Assembly (NCBI GenBank): GCA_015698045.1
Contig: BLAL01000300.1
Span: forward strand, 808,501 to 872,500
Length of the DNA stretch: 64,000 nt
Origin: Rhizophagus clarus
Taxonomy: Eukaryota; Glomeromycota; Glomeromycetes; Glomerales; Glomeraceae
Direction: 5' to 3'
Shown: one piece after another, positions 37,858 to 49,638 of the stretch
Position numbering within the stretch: position 1 is the first letter of the stretch
How the letters are laid out: the number at the start of each line of letters is the position of its first letter
Made by a program: the position numbers and the translations under genes
The notes under the pieces: generated by a model
What the model was told of the DNA's origin: nothing
The model's input: only the letters and a program-made list of their open reading frames with translations
Databases searched by the model: none

Positions 37858-38351
37858 TCTAATGGAACGGAAGAGCCAGTTTATCGAGACTGTTCGCGGT
37901 GTGTTTTACGTTAAAGCTTAAAAAAATTTATAAATTAACCAAACATCATGTCGCTTATCGCGCTTGAAATTATGATAAATTACGTGTAAAATAATGTACT
38001 TATAGAAATTTGTTTAGTCTAGTAAAATTTGATTAAATAATTTTTTAAATTTATTACAAGTATTATACAAAATTTTTATATTTTTTATATTAATATTTGA
38101 TACATATTAATTTATTCGTATTTATAAATTAAATTTGAATATGAAGTTGCATTTATTGCTTTGAAACAATTTATTATAGAATTACAAAACTTTATTAACC
38201 TGATAAACAAATCAAGTGACGATAGGCTGCATAATTTTTCGATACTTTTTTATACTCGTATTACTCATTAAATAGTTGTTGGATTAAAGTTTTAAAAAAA
38301 AAATGATAATTGTTATTATTGCACTGTTCGTAATCGTTCTGATCATTTTTA

Positions 38352-38371
38352 TTATAACGTGAACGTTATAA
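38352..38371. repeat. Near-perfect palindrome TTATAACGT-GA-ACGTTATAA
   Basis: Nine-base arms with a two-base centre, about 150 bp upstream of the orphan coding exons. It could be a binding site; there is no further evidence. Confidence 0.4.
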
Positions 38372-38520
38372 TTATAATACTTTCTTCATAACAAGAGATC
38401 ACTCTAATGGGAACAGTTAATAACAAAGGCGGTGCAGGAATAAAACAAGTGAGCAGACTCGAAGTGATATAAGATAATTTTTTTTAAAAATTTTTTTCTA
38501 ACAAAATAAAATGTCTTTAA

Positions 38521-38892
38521 AATTTACATACATATTGGTATAAGAAGAGAAAATACGACGAAATAAATGAAGAGAATGATATTCTTATTAGGAATAAAAA
38601 ATTATTCAATCATCATGTAAATAAAAAATTGAAATTAAATCATTATAGGGAACCATATTATGGATTTTTAAATGATGAAATAAAAACACAAATGAAATTT
38701 GTTCCAAGTTATCGATGTAATATTAGTCTTGATTTATCTTCTCATTATAAAGTAAGTTTATACAATTTATATATACTGTACATTTGTTAATTTGAAAATT
38801 TTCTAATCTTATTTTTTTAAATTTTTTAAATAAATTTTTATTTTATATAGATATCTCCTTTTATAGATATTATTACCTTGATGGATTTTTAG
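38521..38892 (+). CDS. Orphan two-exon coding fragment
   Basis: Exon-like sequence 38521-38751 ends at a strong donor (AAA|GTAAGT). A 99-bp intron with acceptor TTTTATATAG leads to 38851-38892, which keeps the frame and ends TAG. The product reads WYKKRKYDEINEENDI, then HYREPYYGFLNDEIKT, FVPSYRCNISLDLSSHYK and ISPFIDIITLMDF. It is about 90 residues, hydrophilic, with no low complexity. The first exon has no in-frame ATG before its middle; an ATG at 38511 (MSLKFTY) is in another frame, so either a 1-2 base shift has broken the start or an upstream exon is missing. No family recognised. Real coding origin is likely; function and integrity are uncertain. Confidence 0.45.
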
Positions 38893-41800
38893 AATAACTA
38901 ATTAATCAAGGATAATAGGGATTGGTACCACATTTACCAAATTTTGATTTTTGAGAATCTAGCAACTTACTTTGCAATTTATATAATCTCTATCTAATTG
39001 TAGCTTGTAGGCAACTTGAGAATTAGAAATAATGTAAAGAATTTATATTTTATGCATCCTGCACAAAATAAATCTTCTTATGTTCAGTGTAGAGTTATGT
39101 TTGATGGTGGAGTTTAGGGTTATATTAGAGTTTATCCCGAAATGTTAACTAACTATTTATTCTGAATACTTTGCGAATTCTAATAAAATGATGACATGTT
39201 GACCGGAATTATAACTTTTATAAATCCAGTAACAGTTCATCAAACGGATTTGAATCGTATCCAATATCCGAACCAAACTCCCCAAATGATAAACCTGTCT
39301 GGAAGATCTAATCTCATGTCGTTATTATTCGTTCGTCATACATAGCTCCATAACGCCGGGTTAATGCCATAACTCCGGCAAATTTTACTATTTCCACGTG
39401 ACAAAATGAAATTCGTCGGCATAATTTAAAGTGATAAAGGATAACGACTCCAAAGATGGAATTCTGATTTCGCCTTATATGAAGACCTTATGCAAGCGAT
39501 TAGTAATGAACAACCAACAAAGTTAACCGCTCCCAGTACGTCGTCAAGAACTATATGCAAAAATAACGTTCATTGTCTGCTGACTAGAACGTTCAAAGAG
39601 AAGGATAAGACGAAGTCTAAGAAAGTTAAATACTTCTCGATTCAAATCCAAACACAACGAAGGCTCCTCGAACGATTGGTCTCTCGTCATAATTATCAGA
39701 TTAGATTTTAATGTTTGTGACGTCTAACCCTTTGCAGCTTTATAATTTTTTAGGTTTGTCGTTAGATCGTGCCACTCTGGGATTATCACTGAAATGTTGA
39801 AGTTGTAGTGGGTGTTGATTTATTTCGAGAATTTTTTCATTCCTTTCCTTTTTTACAACCTTCATCGCTCCTTGGAAATCTGCCAGTGCTCGATTAATGA
39901 AAGAATACCTAAATATAACCTAGTTTGATGGGATTTTGTTCGTACATAGGAGCTTTTGGATAAAATTTGTTGTGTGATCTATCAATAACATGCTTAGTAA
40001 AAAAAATTACTCTGAATTTTTTTTTCGAAGATTTTACGCCAGAGCTCATCTAATATTCTAGTTAATTTATTTAAAACGCAACAAAACTAGGAATTAAAAT
40101 ATAACCAAGAAAGTTAAATCGATGCATATCACAAACAACCAAATATAGTGAACAAATGCGTTAACAACAACTTTCGACCAGCTTACTCACATCATCCAAG
40201 TACTACTAGAGATCCTTAATTACGCTCAACCTATAATTACCCATAAGAAACTCTCATCCTTTGATTTGGTCAGTTGGACTTCATCGAACATCTACGACAG
40301 ACTTTAGAACATCAATCAACAAACCCCACCTCTCTCTAGCTGTTAAGGAGTTCCATAATATTAAAAATAAAAAAAATACTCCAGTCTTCATCAGTCCTAT
40401 ATGACTTCGCTCCGTCTTTGTGTGTGTGACGTATACAAAAATATCCAATAACCGCAGCAAATTCGACAAGTGATATTAACAAAAGAATTAAGATGATCAA
40501 TAATTACAAGTGAAACACTATCTTAACGTACTTTTACTAGTTCATTCACTTTGTATAATTTATTGAAGATTCTAAAAAAAATATTTATTGTCGCTTCAAA
40601 ATATATTTTCCACGTAAAAGAAATTCAATTGTGAAAATATCAAATTCACAAAATATGAATGATAAATTTATTAAACATTTGGATTATAACATCGGTATTG
40701 TTGACGTATTATTTATACATTTATCATATACAGAAGAAAATATTATCAAAAATTTACTGTAAAATAATTTACGTACAAAAATCGACACGAAAATCAAAAT
40801 CAGCGATAAAAATGATAAAAATTATTAATATACGACGAAATCTCTTAAATAACCGTTTAATTGAAAATTGGTGAAGGAACTATTGTCGAACTTGCCAAAT
40901 AAAAACTTGTACCGAAAACGTTTTTGATAATAATATATTATATTGACCCGTTCTTCCTTTTTCTGAAAAGTTATTGTACATCTCTTATTGCTCCACTATC
41001 ATTTAAATTGTTAACCATTTGAGATAGAGTTCGATGTAATGTCAGATAATTTTAGGGTAATGAAGCTGAAGGAATATCAAATATGATATTTTTAAAAAAA
41101 ATTCGACAAATAATCTCGTTAGCGTTAACAGTATATTTTTCCATAACAGATAAAATTTCGCGTATACTCGTACCTGTACCGGGTATTATGCATCCTGTAA
41201 AACTTCAGGGGTATCTGGGGAACTACATACTGTCCGGCAAACCGGGTACTACCGTATTCTTACTAGGCAAGGAGCGACATACAGATCTCTTTACGGTGTT
41301 AAAAAAAAAAAAAAATATAAGGTTTGAGAAATTTTTGGGATTAGAAAGTTGAAAATATTGAAATTTACTAATATTCAGGATGTAAAATTATAATAGATTC
41401 GTAAAGTAGGGTTTAATGAGTTTCAATTATAAAAAAAAAAATTTTTTTTCTCTCAAATCATAAATTCTCATTTGCGGCTAATAATACCGTCATTATATTC
41501 ATTGTACAATTTTGTAAACATCTAAATGACGATCTTTTCCTTTCTTTAATCGAGTATTTTATTAATTATTTAGTCGATAAAAAGACAATAAATTCATTGA
41601 TTTTAAAGTTCATACCAATAACATCCTTATCTGTTATCTTTTCATGCGCGCATGCTGCGGATATTTAATAAGTACAAATAAGTGATTTTCAGGAGTAAAT
41701 AATGTGCATCAGGCTTAAAAAAGAGTCACACGAAAAACAAACAATATGAACAAAGAAAATACGATTTAAAAAATGATAACTTAGTTAAAAATAATTTGAA

Positions 41801-42635
41801 CTCATTTTTTTTTTTTTTTCTTTTATTTGGTTTAGCGAGAAAAACGTAATTATTTAATATAATTTATTTTATGATACTATTTGATAAATAAGTGAAAACC
41901 AAAGTATCTTTTTTACGCCGAAGTCCGATAAATAATCATAATTGACTGATTTTGGTTTAAAATCAGGTAAATCCCAAAATATATTTAAATACATACGTTA
42001 AATGAAAACGTATATTAATGAATAATAAATTACCTTAGATCATTTCGAGTACCGTCATCATCACCCATATTTTCACCGACCCAGATTTCGTTAGTATATG
42101 TAAGTACGAGTTTTTAAAGAAAATATTTCAATGCTAAATATTGTTCTAAATTATTTATTTATTTATTTATTTATTATTATTAATTTTTTTTTTTTGTGTA
42201 GTTTTTTTTCGATCCGATTAATCTGTTTACCGTAATGAACTTCGTTGTTGGTGTTATCATCGGGATTGTTGGTATCATAAATACGTGTCATTATGCATTA
42301 TGCGTGAGGCTGTGTAAAATTCACAAGGCTTATATGGCTTAGAAAAATAAAAAGATATAAATACAAGTAATCTACTCTCATATTTTTTCTTACTTTTTGC
42401 TACTGATTATTTTAAATGATGAATTTTTATTAAAATGATTATACCTTTTTTTTTTTAACAATTCTTATCCAGTTATTCACCACAAAATTCAATTTTATAT
42501 ATTTAAATTTATCTGTTATAACAAATGATACCTTTTGAAATCAAAGGAAAAACAACATGTTCATTAATTTTATTTTATACTACTTTTTTTTCAAGATTCC
42601 TTTAAAACTTGTCACACATTCAACTTCAATGGACC
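38893..42635. other. Intergenic, no gene recognised
   Basis: Mixed composition. The 39.2-40.5 kb part and 41.14-41.30 kb have higher G+C and read like old transposon sequence (for example two CCGGGTA words near 41180 and 41245), but no frame gives a recognisable domain. A (TTTA)n microsatellite lies near 42157-42180. Confidence 0.4.
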
Positions 42636-42675
42636 TTACCCTAACCCTAACCCTATCCCTAACCCTAACCCTAAA
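42636..42675. repeat. Interstitial telomere-like (CCCTAA)n tract
   Basis: Six consecutive CCCTAA-type units, one carrying a CCCTAT variant. CCCTAA/TTAGGG is the telomere repeat of many fungi. The C-rich strand is on +, as at a left chromosome end reading inward. The sequence continues on both sides, so it is internal here. Confidence 0.8.
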
Positions 42676-42989
42676 ACTACATCAATGCATTATTAAATTC
42701 CCCCTCCTTTAAAATCAAAATATGTTGTAAAGACACCTCCTAAAGGTCACAAAAGAATCCAACAACTTTTCAATCTGCCTGAATGCAAATTACATAGTTC
42801 ATTACTTTTACGACCCCTAATGTTTCTTATATTAATATACTTAAACCTCCTTTCACCTCACTAAATTAAAGAAGATAAACAAAATAGCTTATGCTCTCTT
42901 TAATGATCATAATATACCTTAATATTGCATTCAACCTTAAAGATCACAAAACAGAATCTTATACTAAATGGAATGAAGTTTTCTGGACA

Positions 42990-43805
42990 GGGAAATTCTT
43001 TTCCAAAATTCTTTAAAATTTATCAAAATTGGGATTGTATAGAATTTAAAAATCCTATTAGTATTTTTCAACTTTTACCTGATAATTCTATTTAGAATTA
43101 TTGGAAAAAGAATCCTATATCATTATTATACACAATTATTTATTGGGCATCATTTTTTTTAATATTCTTAAACTTTTATTAGAAATTTTTAAAGTTTATT
43201 AAAATTGGGATTGTTTAACAAATCCCATTAGTATTTTTCAACTTTTTCCTGACAATTCTACTTAGAATTATAACATTCTCTTGTTATTGGACATCATTTT
43301 TTTAATAATTGTAAGTTTTTTATAAATTATTTAAAATTTCAAATTGGGATTGTATAGAATTTAAATCCTATTAGCATTTTTCAACTTTTACCTGATAATT
43401 CTATTTAGAATTATTGGGAAAAATAACTTATATAATTTATACCTAATAATAATTATTATTACTACTGTATTAGAAATAAATGCATTCTCTTATTATTTGA
43501 TATTATTTTTTCAATATTTATAAACTTTTATTAGAAATTTTTAAAATTATTACAATTGAGGATTGTTTAATAAAATTAACAAATCCCATTAGTATTTTTC
43601 AACTTTTACCTGATGGAATTATTGGGAAAAGAATTTCACAATATTAATTAATTATAACTATATTATCAAATGAATTCTCTTGTTATTGGACATCATTTTA
43701 TACAAAATCTTTAAAAATTATCAAAATTGGGATTGTATAGAATTTAAAAATCCTATTAATATTTTTCAACCTTTGCCTGGTAATTCTATTTAGAATTATT
43801 GAAAA
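42990..43805. repeat. Diverged tandem array, five copies of a ~140-220 bp unit
   Basis: The phrase AAATTGGGATTGT...AAATCC(T/C)ATTAGTATTTTTCAAC, followed by TTTTACCTGATAATTCTATT, recurs with its TTTTTCAAC at 43064, 43234, 43377, 43595 and 43762. Between copies an ATTCTCTTGTTATTGGACATC phrase also recurs. Copies differ by substitutions and indels. It lies about 350 bp from the telomere-like tract. Confidence 0.75.
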
Positions 43806-43850
43806 AGAAATTTATATAATACACTTATTATTTCAAATGCTTATATTTAT

Positions 43851-44238
43851 AATTATAAAAACATGTTAAAATATATATATTCTTTTAATTATTATTTTTA
43901 CCTTAACAATATATTTGGTACATTTTCTTGTTTTTTTCATTTCTTTGTACCATTCTTACCTTAATAACTTATTTTAGTACATTTTCTTTAACTGAAAATT
44001 AAAGTACATTTTAAGAATTGATGATTTACTAGAAAGTTTGGATTTTTAATTATAAAAAAATGTTAAAATATATGTATTCTTTTAATTATCATTCTTATCT
44101 TAACAACTTATTTGGTACATTTTCTTGATTTTTTCATTTCTTTGTACCATTCTTACTTTAATAACTTATTTTGGTATATTTTCTTTAACTGAAAATTAAA
44201 GTACATTTTAAGAATTGATGATTTACTAGAAAGTTTGA
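43851..44238. repeat. Tandem duplication of a ~190 bp unit
   Basis: 43851-44040 and about 44047-44238 are highly similar end to end, sharing CTTTGTACCATTCTTAC and TTAAAGTACATTTTAAGAATT and ending with GATTTACTAGAAAGTTTG. Similarity is much higher than between the neighbouring array units, so the duplication is more recent. Confidence 0.8.
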
Positions 44239-45505
44239 CCAATCTAAATAGTTCACTATATTAGATCTTGCAAATGGATACTGGCAGGTAGTAGCAATAG
44301 ATAAACTTTTCTGTTATTCCATTTAGTTTTATATATATAGGTTAATTTTTTTTTTATTGAATGACTTCAAATTTTCATTTTGAATGTAAAAATTCATCAT
44401 TGCTTATTTAAAATTTTTTCTTGTATTTCCAATTTGAAAAGGAATTATTTAAAGATAAAATAAAATATATTTTCAAAATATAAATTTTATATTATATGGA
44501 TAGAAGAAGTTGAGTTGAATTTTGGGACAGTATCATGAGAAGAATGTTTTTTTTTTTTTTTTGAATCTTAATATAATGTATAAAGATCACAGTGTAAAAG
44601 AAAATGGAGAAATTTGACTCAAAATCTAAATCTTAATGTTAGTAAATAGTAAAGATAATATAATAATAAAAATAAAGAATATATAAACACAACATTTTAA
44701 CTGAAATATATATTTAAAAATTTGCAATAAAAAAATAATAATATTATACAGACACAGTAATTATATTTATAAAAAAAAATTGGAGAAACAATAGAAAAAA
44801 AGACTTAAATTTTTTGTTAATTATGAAATATGTTTATGATAAATGAAAAACATTGATGAGTATTAGATGCAACTGGAATTGTGTATATGCTTTTATTATC
44901 AGTACTCCATTCCCAGGTGTTAAAATTCAATAATCATAGAATTCATTAGTTAATCGAAAAACAATTTATATTTAGATAAACGTAGATAAATGAAGGTAAC
45001 GCTAGAAATTATGAATTTCAGGATATACAGTATCTCGAAATTGCCACATTTTATATTGTAACAGTTTACAAAATTTTTTGTTAATGATCAAATAAATAGG
45101 AATGCGTCCAAATATTGGATGCAACTGGAATTGAGCCACAAATAATTATAAAATTTACAAAACATTCTATATTAAAACAGTCTACAATTTTTTGTTAATG
45201 GCTAAATATATAGAAATATATTAACAGTTAATGACAAAATGAAACATTGACGAGTATTACAACAATTACTGGACGCATACATGTCATAATGAACAATATA
45301 CGTACGTATATCAAATTGCATCGTGAGACTTGGAGAGATAAAAAACTGAAATTAATAATACACGATATAGATTCGGTAAAATAAGATCTATTTTATTTAT
45401 AATAGTATGAATGACCAAAAGAATTTACGTTAGTAGAATAATTTATTAGTAATAAAGTTTTTTATACTTAATTATTAAGAAAAAAACATTTCGATGGTTA
45501 TGACA
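44239..45505. other. Intergenic, no gene recognised
   Basis: A+T-rich spacer. The phrase ACAATTTTTTGTTAATG(A/G) with a following ATGCAACTGGAATTG recurs loosely around 44810-44880, 45065-45135 and 45185-45200, hinting at another old repeat. No gene seen. Confidence 0.4.
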
Positions 45506-46297
45506 GACAGGCATTTCACCGACGCGAACTTAATTGACACCATTTTGCCAACACGAAAAATTACCCAGCTTTACCTTACCGAAATACCATTTTACTGACA
45601 TGAAAATTACCATGCCATTTCACCGGCAAAATAATTTTATCAGTTTACTGCGCAAAAAAATGATTTAGAGTAGGAAATGGAGAAAATAAATAACAAAAGT
45701 ATTACAAGATCATCCCTATTAAGTAACAATTCCCTCAAATAAGGAAAAATTTACTTTTTAAATTGGCAACAATAAATTAAATTTATTCAACAAATAAACG
45801 TCCAATTTTTAAAAGTTTTGATCTTTTTTTAAAAAAAATTATCTGATTTATTGGTAAATAATCATTACTTATTTGACAAAAATAAATATCCTTTATTTAT
45901 ATAGTAGAAAATAAAATGATTAAAAAACAAGAGATATTTTCTATGTAAATTTCAACGATTGTCAATTATATGCCAATCATGTTGTTAGGGAATGCTGCCA
46001 TCATTACTCTGTCAATTAATTAGATAAAAAGAAAACTTTATTGATAGTTAATAAATTCGACATAACATGCTTGATAAATATACAATTTCAATGTTTCTAT
46101 ATACTAAAAATATAAAAAAAATCCTTAAATTGTAAAGCTAATAAAAATCAATCCACAATTCAATCCATCATTCATGGGTCATTTCGGACCGATAAGGCCA
46201 AAGTAAACTACACCAGTTTCAGTAAAGCTGGATGTCGGTGAAAGTAAGGTGAAGTCGGTAAATCTTATGTCGGTAAACAGATTTCGGTAAAATAAGC
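45506..46297. mobile_element. Diverged MITE-like element with ACCGAC/GTCGGT arms
   Basis: The left part (45506-45660) repeats CATTTCACCGAC, TTACCGAAAT, TTTACTGACA and TTTCACCGGC. The right part (46205-46297) carries the complementary orientation (GTCGGTGAAAG, GTCGGTAAAT, GTCGGTAAAC, TTCGGTAAAA). The arms face each other like the clearer element at 57430-58022. The interior is A+T-rich without coding sequence. Exact ends and target duplication cannot be fixed, so it is read as an old copy. Confidence 0.55.
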
Positions 46298-47008
46298 GAA
46301 TACATATTTAATTACTATATCAGATAATAGCTAAATTTAAAAACAATTTATAGCAAGATGATAAGTAAGATTTAATAGATTGCTAAAATAAAACTATTTA
46401 TTTTCTTTTCTTTCTACTCTCATCTCGGTTGCCTGTCTTTAACAGATACACTGCAAGCATATTGAAATTTACTAATAATTAAGTGAATCAAATTTAATAA
46501 ATTTTAATTTCATGTAGACATATAAATGGTAATATAAACCTACAGTACAAGACTATCGGAATTCATTAAAACTCCAAAAATCATGGTATCCGACATTCTA
46601 AATCCCGAATTCATGTTCTCGATAAATCTTAATCCGAGATGTCATATGCCACTTTCAATTTCCATTCAAATTCGTGTTTTAATCATGAAATATCATAATC
46701 CCGATGACACATAATCCTGACACTCCATAATGCAATGGTATTTTGACATTTGCGATTATTACTTGGAATTATAATTATCCAGTAATTTGATTTTTTAGGA
46801 TTTAGATTGTCGAGACATCGGGATTGGGAGTTTCGGGGGTTCGTACTTCGTACCAAAGTTATCATAGCATAAATCAATATTTAACTTATGGTAGCAAGAA
46901 ATTTCATTATTAATTGTGAAAATACAATGTGAAGAAAGTCAATATATTGTATTTACGATAAAAGAAATTTTATTTATACCATTTTAATCAGTCACATAAT
47001 TTTTAATA
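46298..47008. other. Intergenic, downstream flank of F-box/LRR gene
   Basis: No gene recognised. Around 46540-46860 there are repeated AATCC(C/G)GA and TCATG words (for example AATCCCGAATTCATG, AATCCCGATGACAC) resembling a degenerate short repeat. Confidence 0.4.
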
Positions 47009-48511
47009 TTAAAATGTTTCATCATAAAAACCAGTAACTTTGAATTTTCTAATAACTCCTAATTCAATATATTTTTCAATTATTTTCATACTTTCAACAT
47101 TTACTTCATTCGCATCTATACCATTATTAATGATCATCAAAGAAATTGATTTTTGCGATATACGATTTTCCCAATTGATAAAAAACGATTCTAATTCTTC
47201 TGGAAGTAATTTTGATTTCGTACAATCCAAATAATTTAATTTCAATTCATAAACGTTTTTAGGTGAATATTTCATAATCATTTCCAACGCCTTTTTTTCA
47301 TCCAAAAATAAGTCCCCAACCCAAATTTTAATACTTTCCAAATTTTGACATCCAACAAAAACCACTTTTAATGTTTCCAATTCATCATTTTTAAATCCAG
47401 TGGAAAGTTTTATAAGATTTGAACAGTATTTTCCTATGGCTAAATTCAATGAATCATTACTTTCACCTATAATATCACCTATATAAAATTCCTTTAAATT
47501 ACTTCCATTAATCTCCAAGAAATTTATTAATAATTCATAATTTGGACTTGCATATTGAATCTTTAAAATTTGTAATTTTGAAAAAGTAACATATTGTAAT
47601 ATCTTAAAATCTTCAAAGGTTTTATTAGAATAGAATAATAATAAAAGTTCTTGTAAATTCGTGAATTTTGTGATAAATGATAATGGTATAAAATGGATTC
47701 CTCCATCAAGAATTAATTTGTTTAAAGTGTCAGGTAGTTTTGTTAATAAAGAAATTATATCTGTCAAATCTTTACTTGTTTTACTACTACCATAAGATAA
47801 AATTATATCCAAACATTTCAATTTTTGTTGACCAGAAATTAATTCTGTTAATCCATTTGAAATAATCGTTTTTTTAAAATCTATCGTAAGATATTGAATA
47901 TTATTACATATTTTCGATAATTGACAAAAAAATTCCGTATTAATATCTGAACGACAATATAATTTTGTGAGATTCTTTAAACAATCTTTTGCTCCGAGAT
48001 AACGATAAAATGTGATATTTGTTAATTGTAAAAAAGATAATTCTTTTAAAAAAGTGATTTGATTCATATATAATTTTAATATTTCCTGCACTAATATTTG
48101 TACATTTTTATTTAAATTTTTTGATGAAATAATAGGTTGTTGATCTTTATTTAAATTTCTTGATGAAATAATAATGGGTTGTTGATTTTTAAGAAGTAAT
48201 CCAACTTGATAATTGATTTGATTAATTGATAATATTTTACAAAATGCTGCATAGTTAAACATTGGAGGTTTTGAAGTTGAAGTTGAAATAACAATTCCAT
48301 TCTCATATAAAATTTCTTTTGATTCATTCGGAAGACATGAAATTAAAGTATTATAAGTTTTATTATTATAATTCCAAATACTTTTCCATAAAATTCTCAC
48401 GGAAAATTCACACCAAAGACGATTTACTAATAAACATGAGTATAAATTAATTCTGTCATCTTCCAAATATTTTAAAATTTCACTAAGACAGTCAGCAAGA
48501 AGGTGTGGCAT
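47009..48511 (-). CDS. F-box protein with leucine-rich C-terminal region
   Basis: An intact single exon of 500 residues from ATG 48511. Residues 1-45 are an F-box (PHLLADCLSEILKYLEDD, LYSCLLVNRLWCEFSVRILW), followed by KSIWNY, a typical sequence after the F-box in mycorrhizal fungal F-box proteins. From about residue 150 to 440 the chain has irregular leucine-rich repeats (LTKLYCRSDIN, LKCLDIILSYG, LQELLLLFYSN, LKEFYIGDIIG, LESIKIWVGD). Residues about 108-135 contain an internal duplication, QQPII(I)SS(R/K)NLNK twice. The expected role is an SCF ubiquitin-ligase substrate receptor with the LRR part binding the target. This gene type is hugely expanded in Rhizophagus, so orthology means little. 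Confidence 0.88.
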   Translation of the reverse strand: MPHLLADCLSEILKYLEDDRINLYSCLLVNRLWCEFSVRILWKSIWNYNNKTYNTLISCLPNESKEILYENGIVISTSTSKPPMFNYAAFCKILSINQINYQVGLLLKNQQPIIISSRNLNKDQQPIISSKNLNKNVQILVQEILKLYMNQITFLKELSFLQLTNITFYRYLGAKDCLKNLTKLYCRSDINTEFFCQLSKICNNIQYLTIDFKKTIISNGLTELISGQQKLKCLDIILSYGSSKTSKDLTDIISLLTKLPDTLNKLILDGGIHFIPLSFITKFTNLQELLLLFYSNKTFEDFKILQYVTFSKLQILKIQYASPNYELLINFLEINGSNLKEFYIGDIIGESNDSLNLAIGKYCSNLIKLSTGFKNDELETLKVVFVGCQNLESIKIWVGDLFLDEKKALEMIMKYSPKNVYELKLNYLDCTKSKLLPEELESFFINWENRISQKSISLMIINNGIDANEVNVESMKIIEKYIELGVIRKFKVTGFYDETF

Positions 48512-49638
48512 TTTATTATATTTTATTTTATTTTATTATTACGATATATATATATATATATATTTTTTTTTTTTTAAAGAAGTTAAAAATGTAGGGAAAA
48601 ATGGGATGAGGAGGTTTAAACCGAAAAAAAATGAAACGGTAACGTTGCATTTAAATTTACGGCTGTGTTACAAGCTTAAAAAAGTTAACTATTTACGGTT
48701 AATTACGATTACAAACTTGCATATTAACGTTACTGAATTTGGTAATAATTTACCCACCAAGAAGATATTTGTGGTTTGTGAGACGGATAAAAATATATTT
48801 CACGCTTAAATGAAGAATGAAATCATTTCCGATTTGTTCTGTTTCTTTTTTGGCAAATTTTTTTAAAAGATTTAAACTAATATAGGAAATTTCTTTAATT
48901 TTGGCCAAATTTGACCAAATTTAAAGTAAAATTGCGGATTACGATATATATAGTGTCAATAATTATTGTTATTATCATGATCACATCTTTGGTTAATAAA
49001 TTATATAAACAATTATCTTCTCAATAATTTTTCCGGAATTTATGACAGAAATTTAACTGAAGTTATATGTTTCAGAATTTATTACGACTTTGTTGAACAT
49101 TTGAAATCGTTCATTACTCTTATAAGCAAAACGCGAATGGAAGATTTTATTACATATATAGCGATAGTCACTGTTTCATTTGCCCAAATACTGTAAACAG
49201 ATACTTTATGCCATTACGAATGATTTTGAGGCAGTACAGATATCACATGATAATAGACATTTTTCTGCCATATTTTGTTTTACTATATTTTTTTATGATG
49301 ATTCTTGATCTAATCTACTGTTCACGATGCAAAACTCGGTATGATGTTGGAGTACAATCAAACTAGAATGGTATGATCAAATTAAAATATTGCATGTGAT
49401 GAAAGAAAAACAAATGTTTGTTAGTTTCTAATGTGAAACATTACAAGATTTTTTATTTGCAGAGTCATAATATAAGGAAATGCCTAAAAAATTGGATAAA
49501 TTTATTATTAAATTTCATATTAACACAAATGGGACCTTGAACAGATATTTAATAATTGCTAGAGGTGATCACGAAAAAAAATGTCGATTAATTAGCCCTA
49601 TATTATTTCAATTTTAATAAAGAATAAAAAGCAAACAC
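48512..49638. other. Intergenic between F-box/LRR gene and duplicated-exon gene
   Basis: Starts with an (AT)n microsatellite (about 48543-48563) and poly(T) in the F-box promoter region. A plus-strand open frame at 48606-48809 has no supporting features. No gene recognised. Confidence 0.5.

Larger units (their letters stand above)
32476..38520. other. Large intergenic stretch, low-complexity and motif-rich
   Basis: Holds the promoter of the minus-strand F-box gene, then long poly(T)/poly(A) tracts (about 32.87-33.08 kb, 34.37-34.42 kb, 34.76-34.79 kb), a dense AAGCC motif cluster at 35135-36576, and palindromes and a tandem duplication at 37748-37857. Open frames at 35651-35857, 35909-36187 and 37472-37708 lack any domain or splice support. 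No gene recognised. Confidence 0.5.

Noticed and set aside
41083..41352. 89-codon frame in a locally G+C-richer patch
   Set aside because: No domain, and repeated CCGGGTA words suggest old transposon DNA rather than a gene; not enough to define an element.
48543..48563. (AT)n and other microsatellites as promoters or origins
   Set aside because: Simple AT and poly(T) tracts are everywhere in this window and carry no specific signal.
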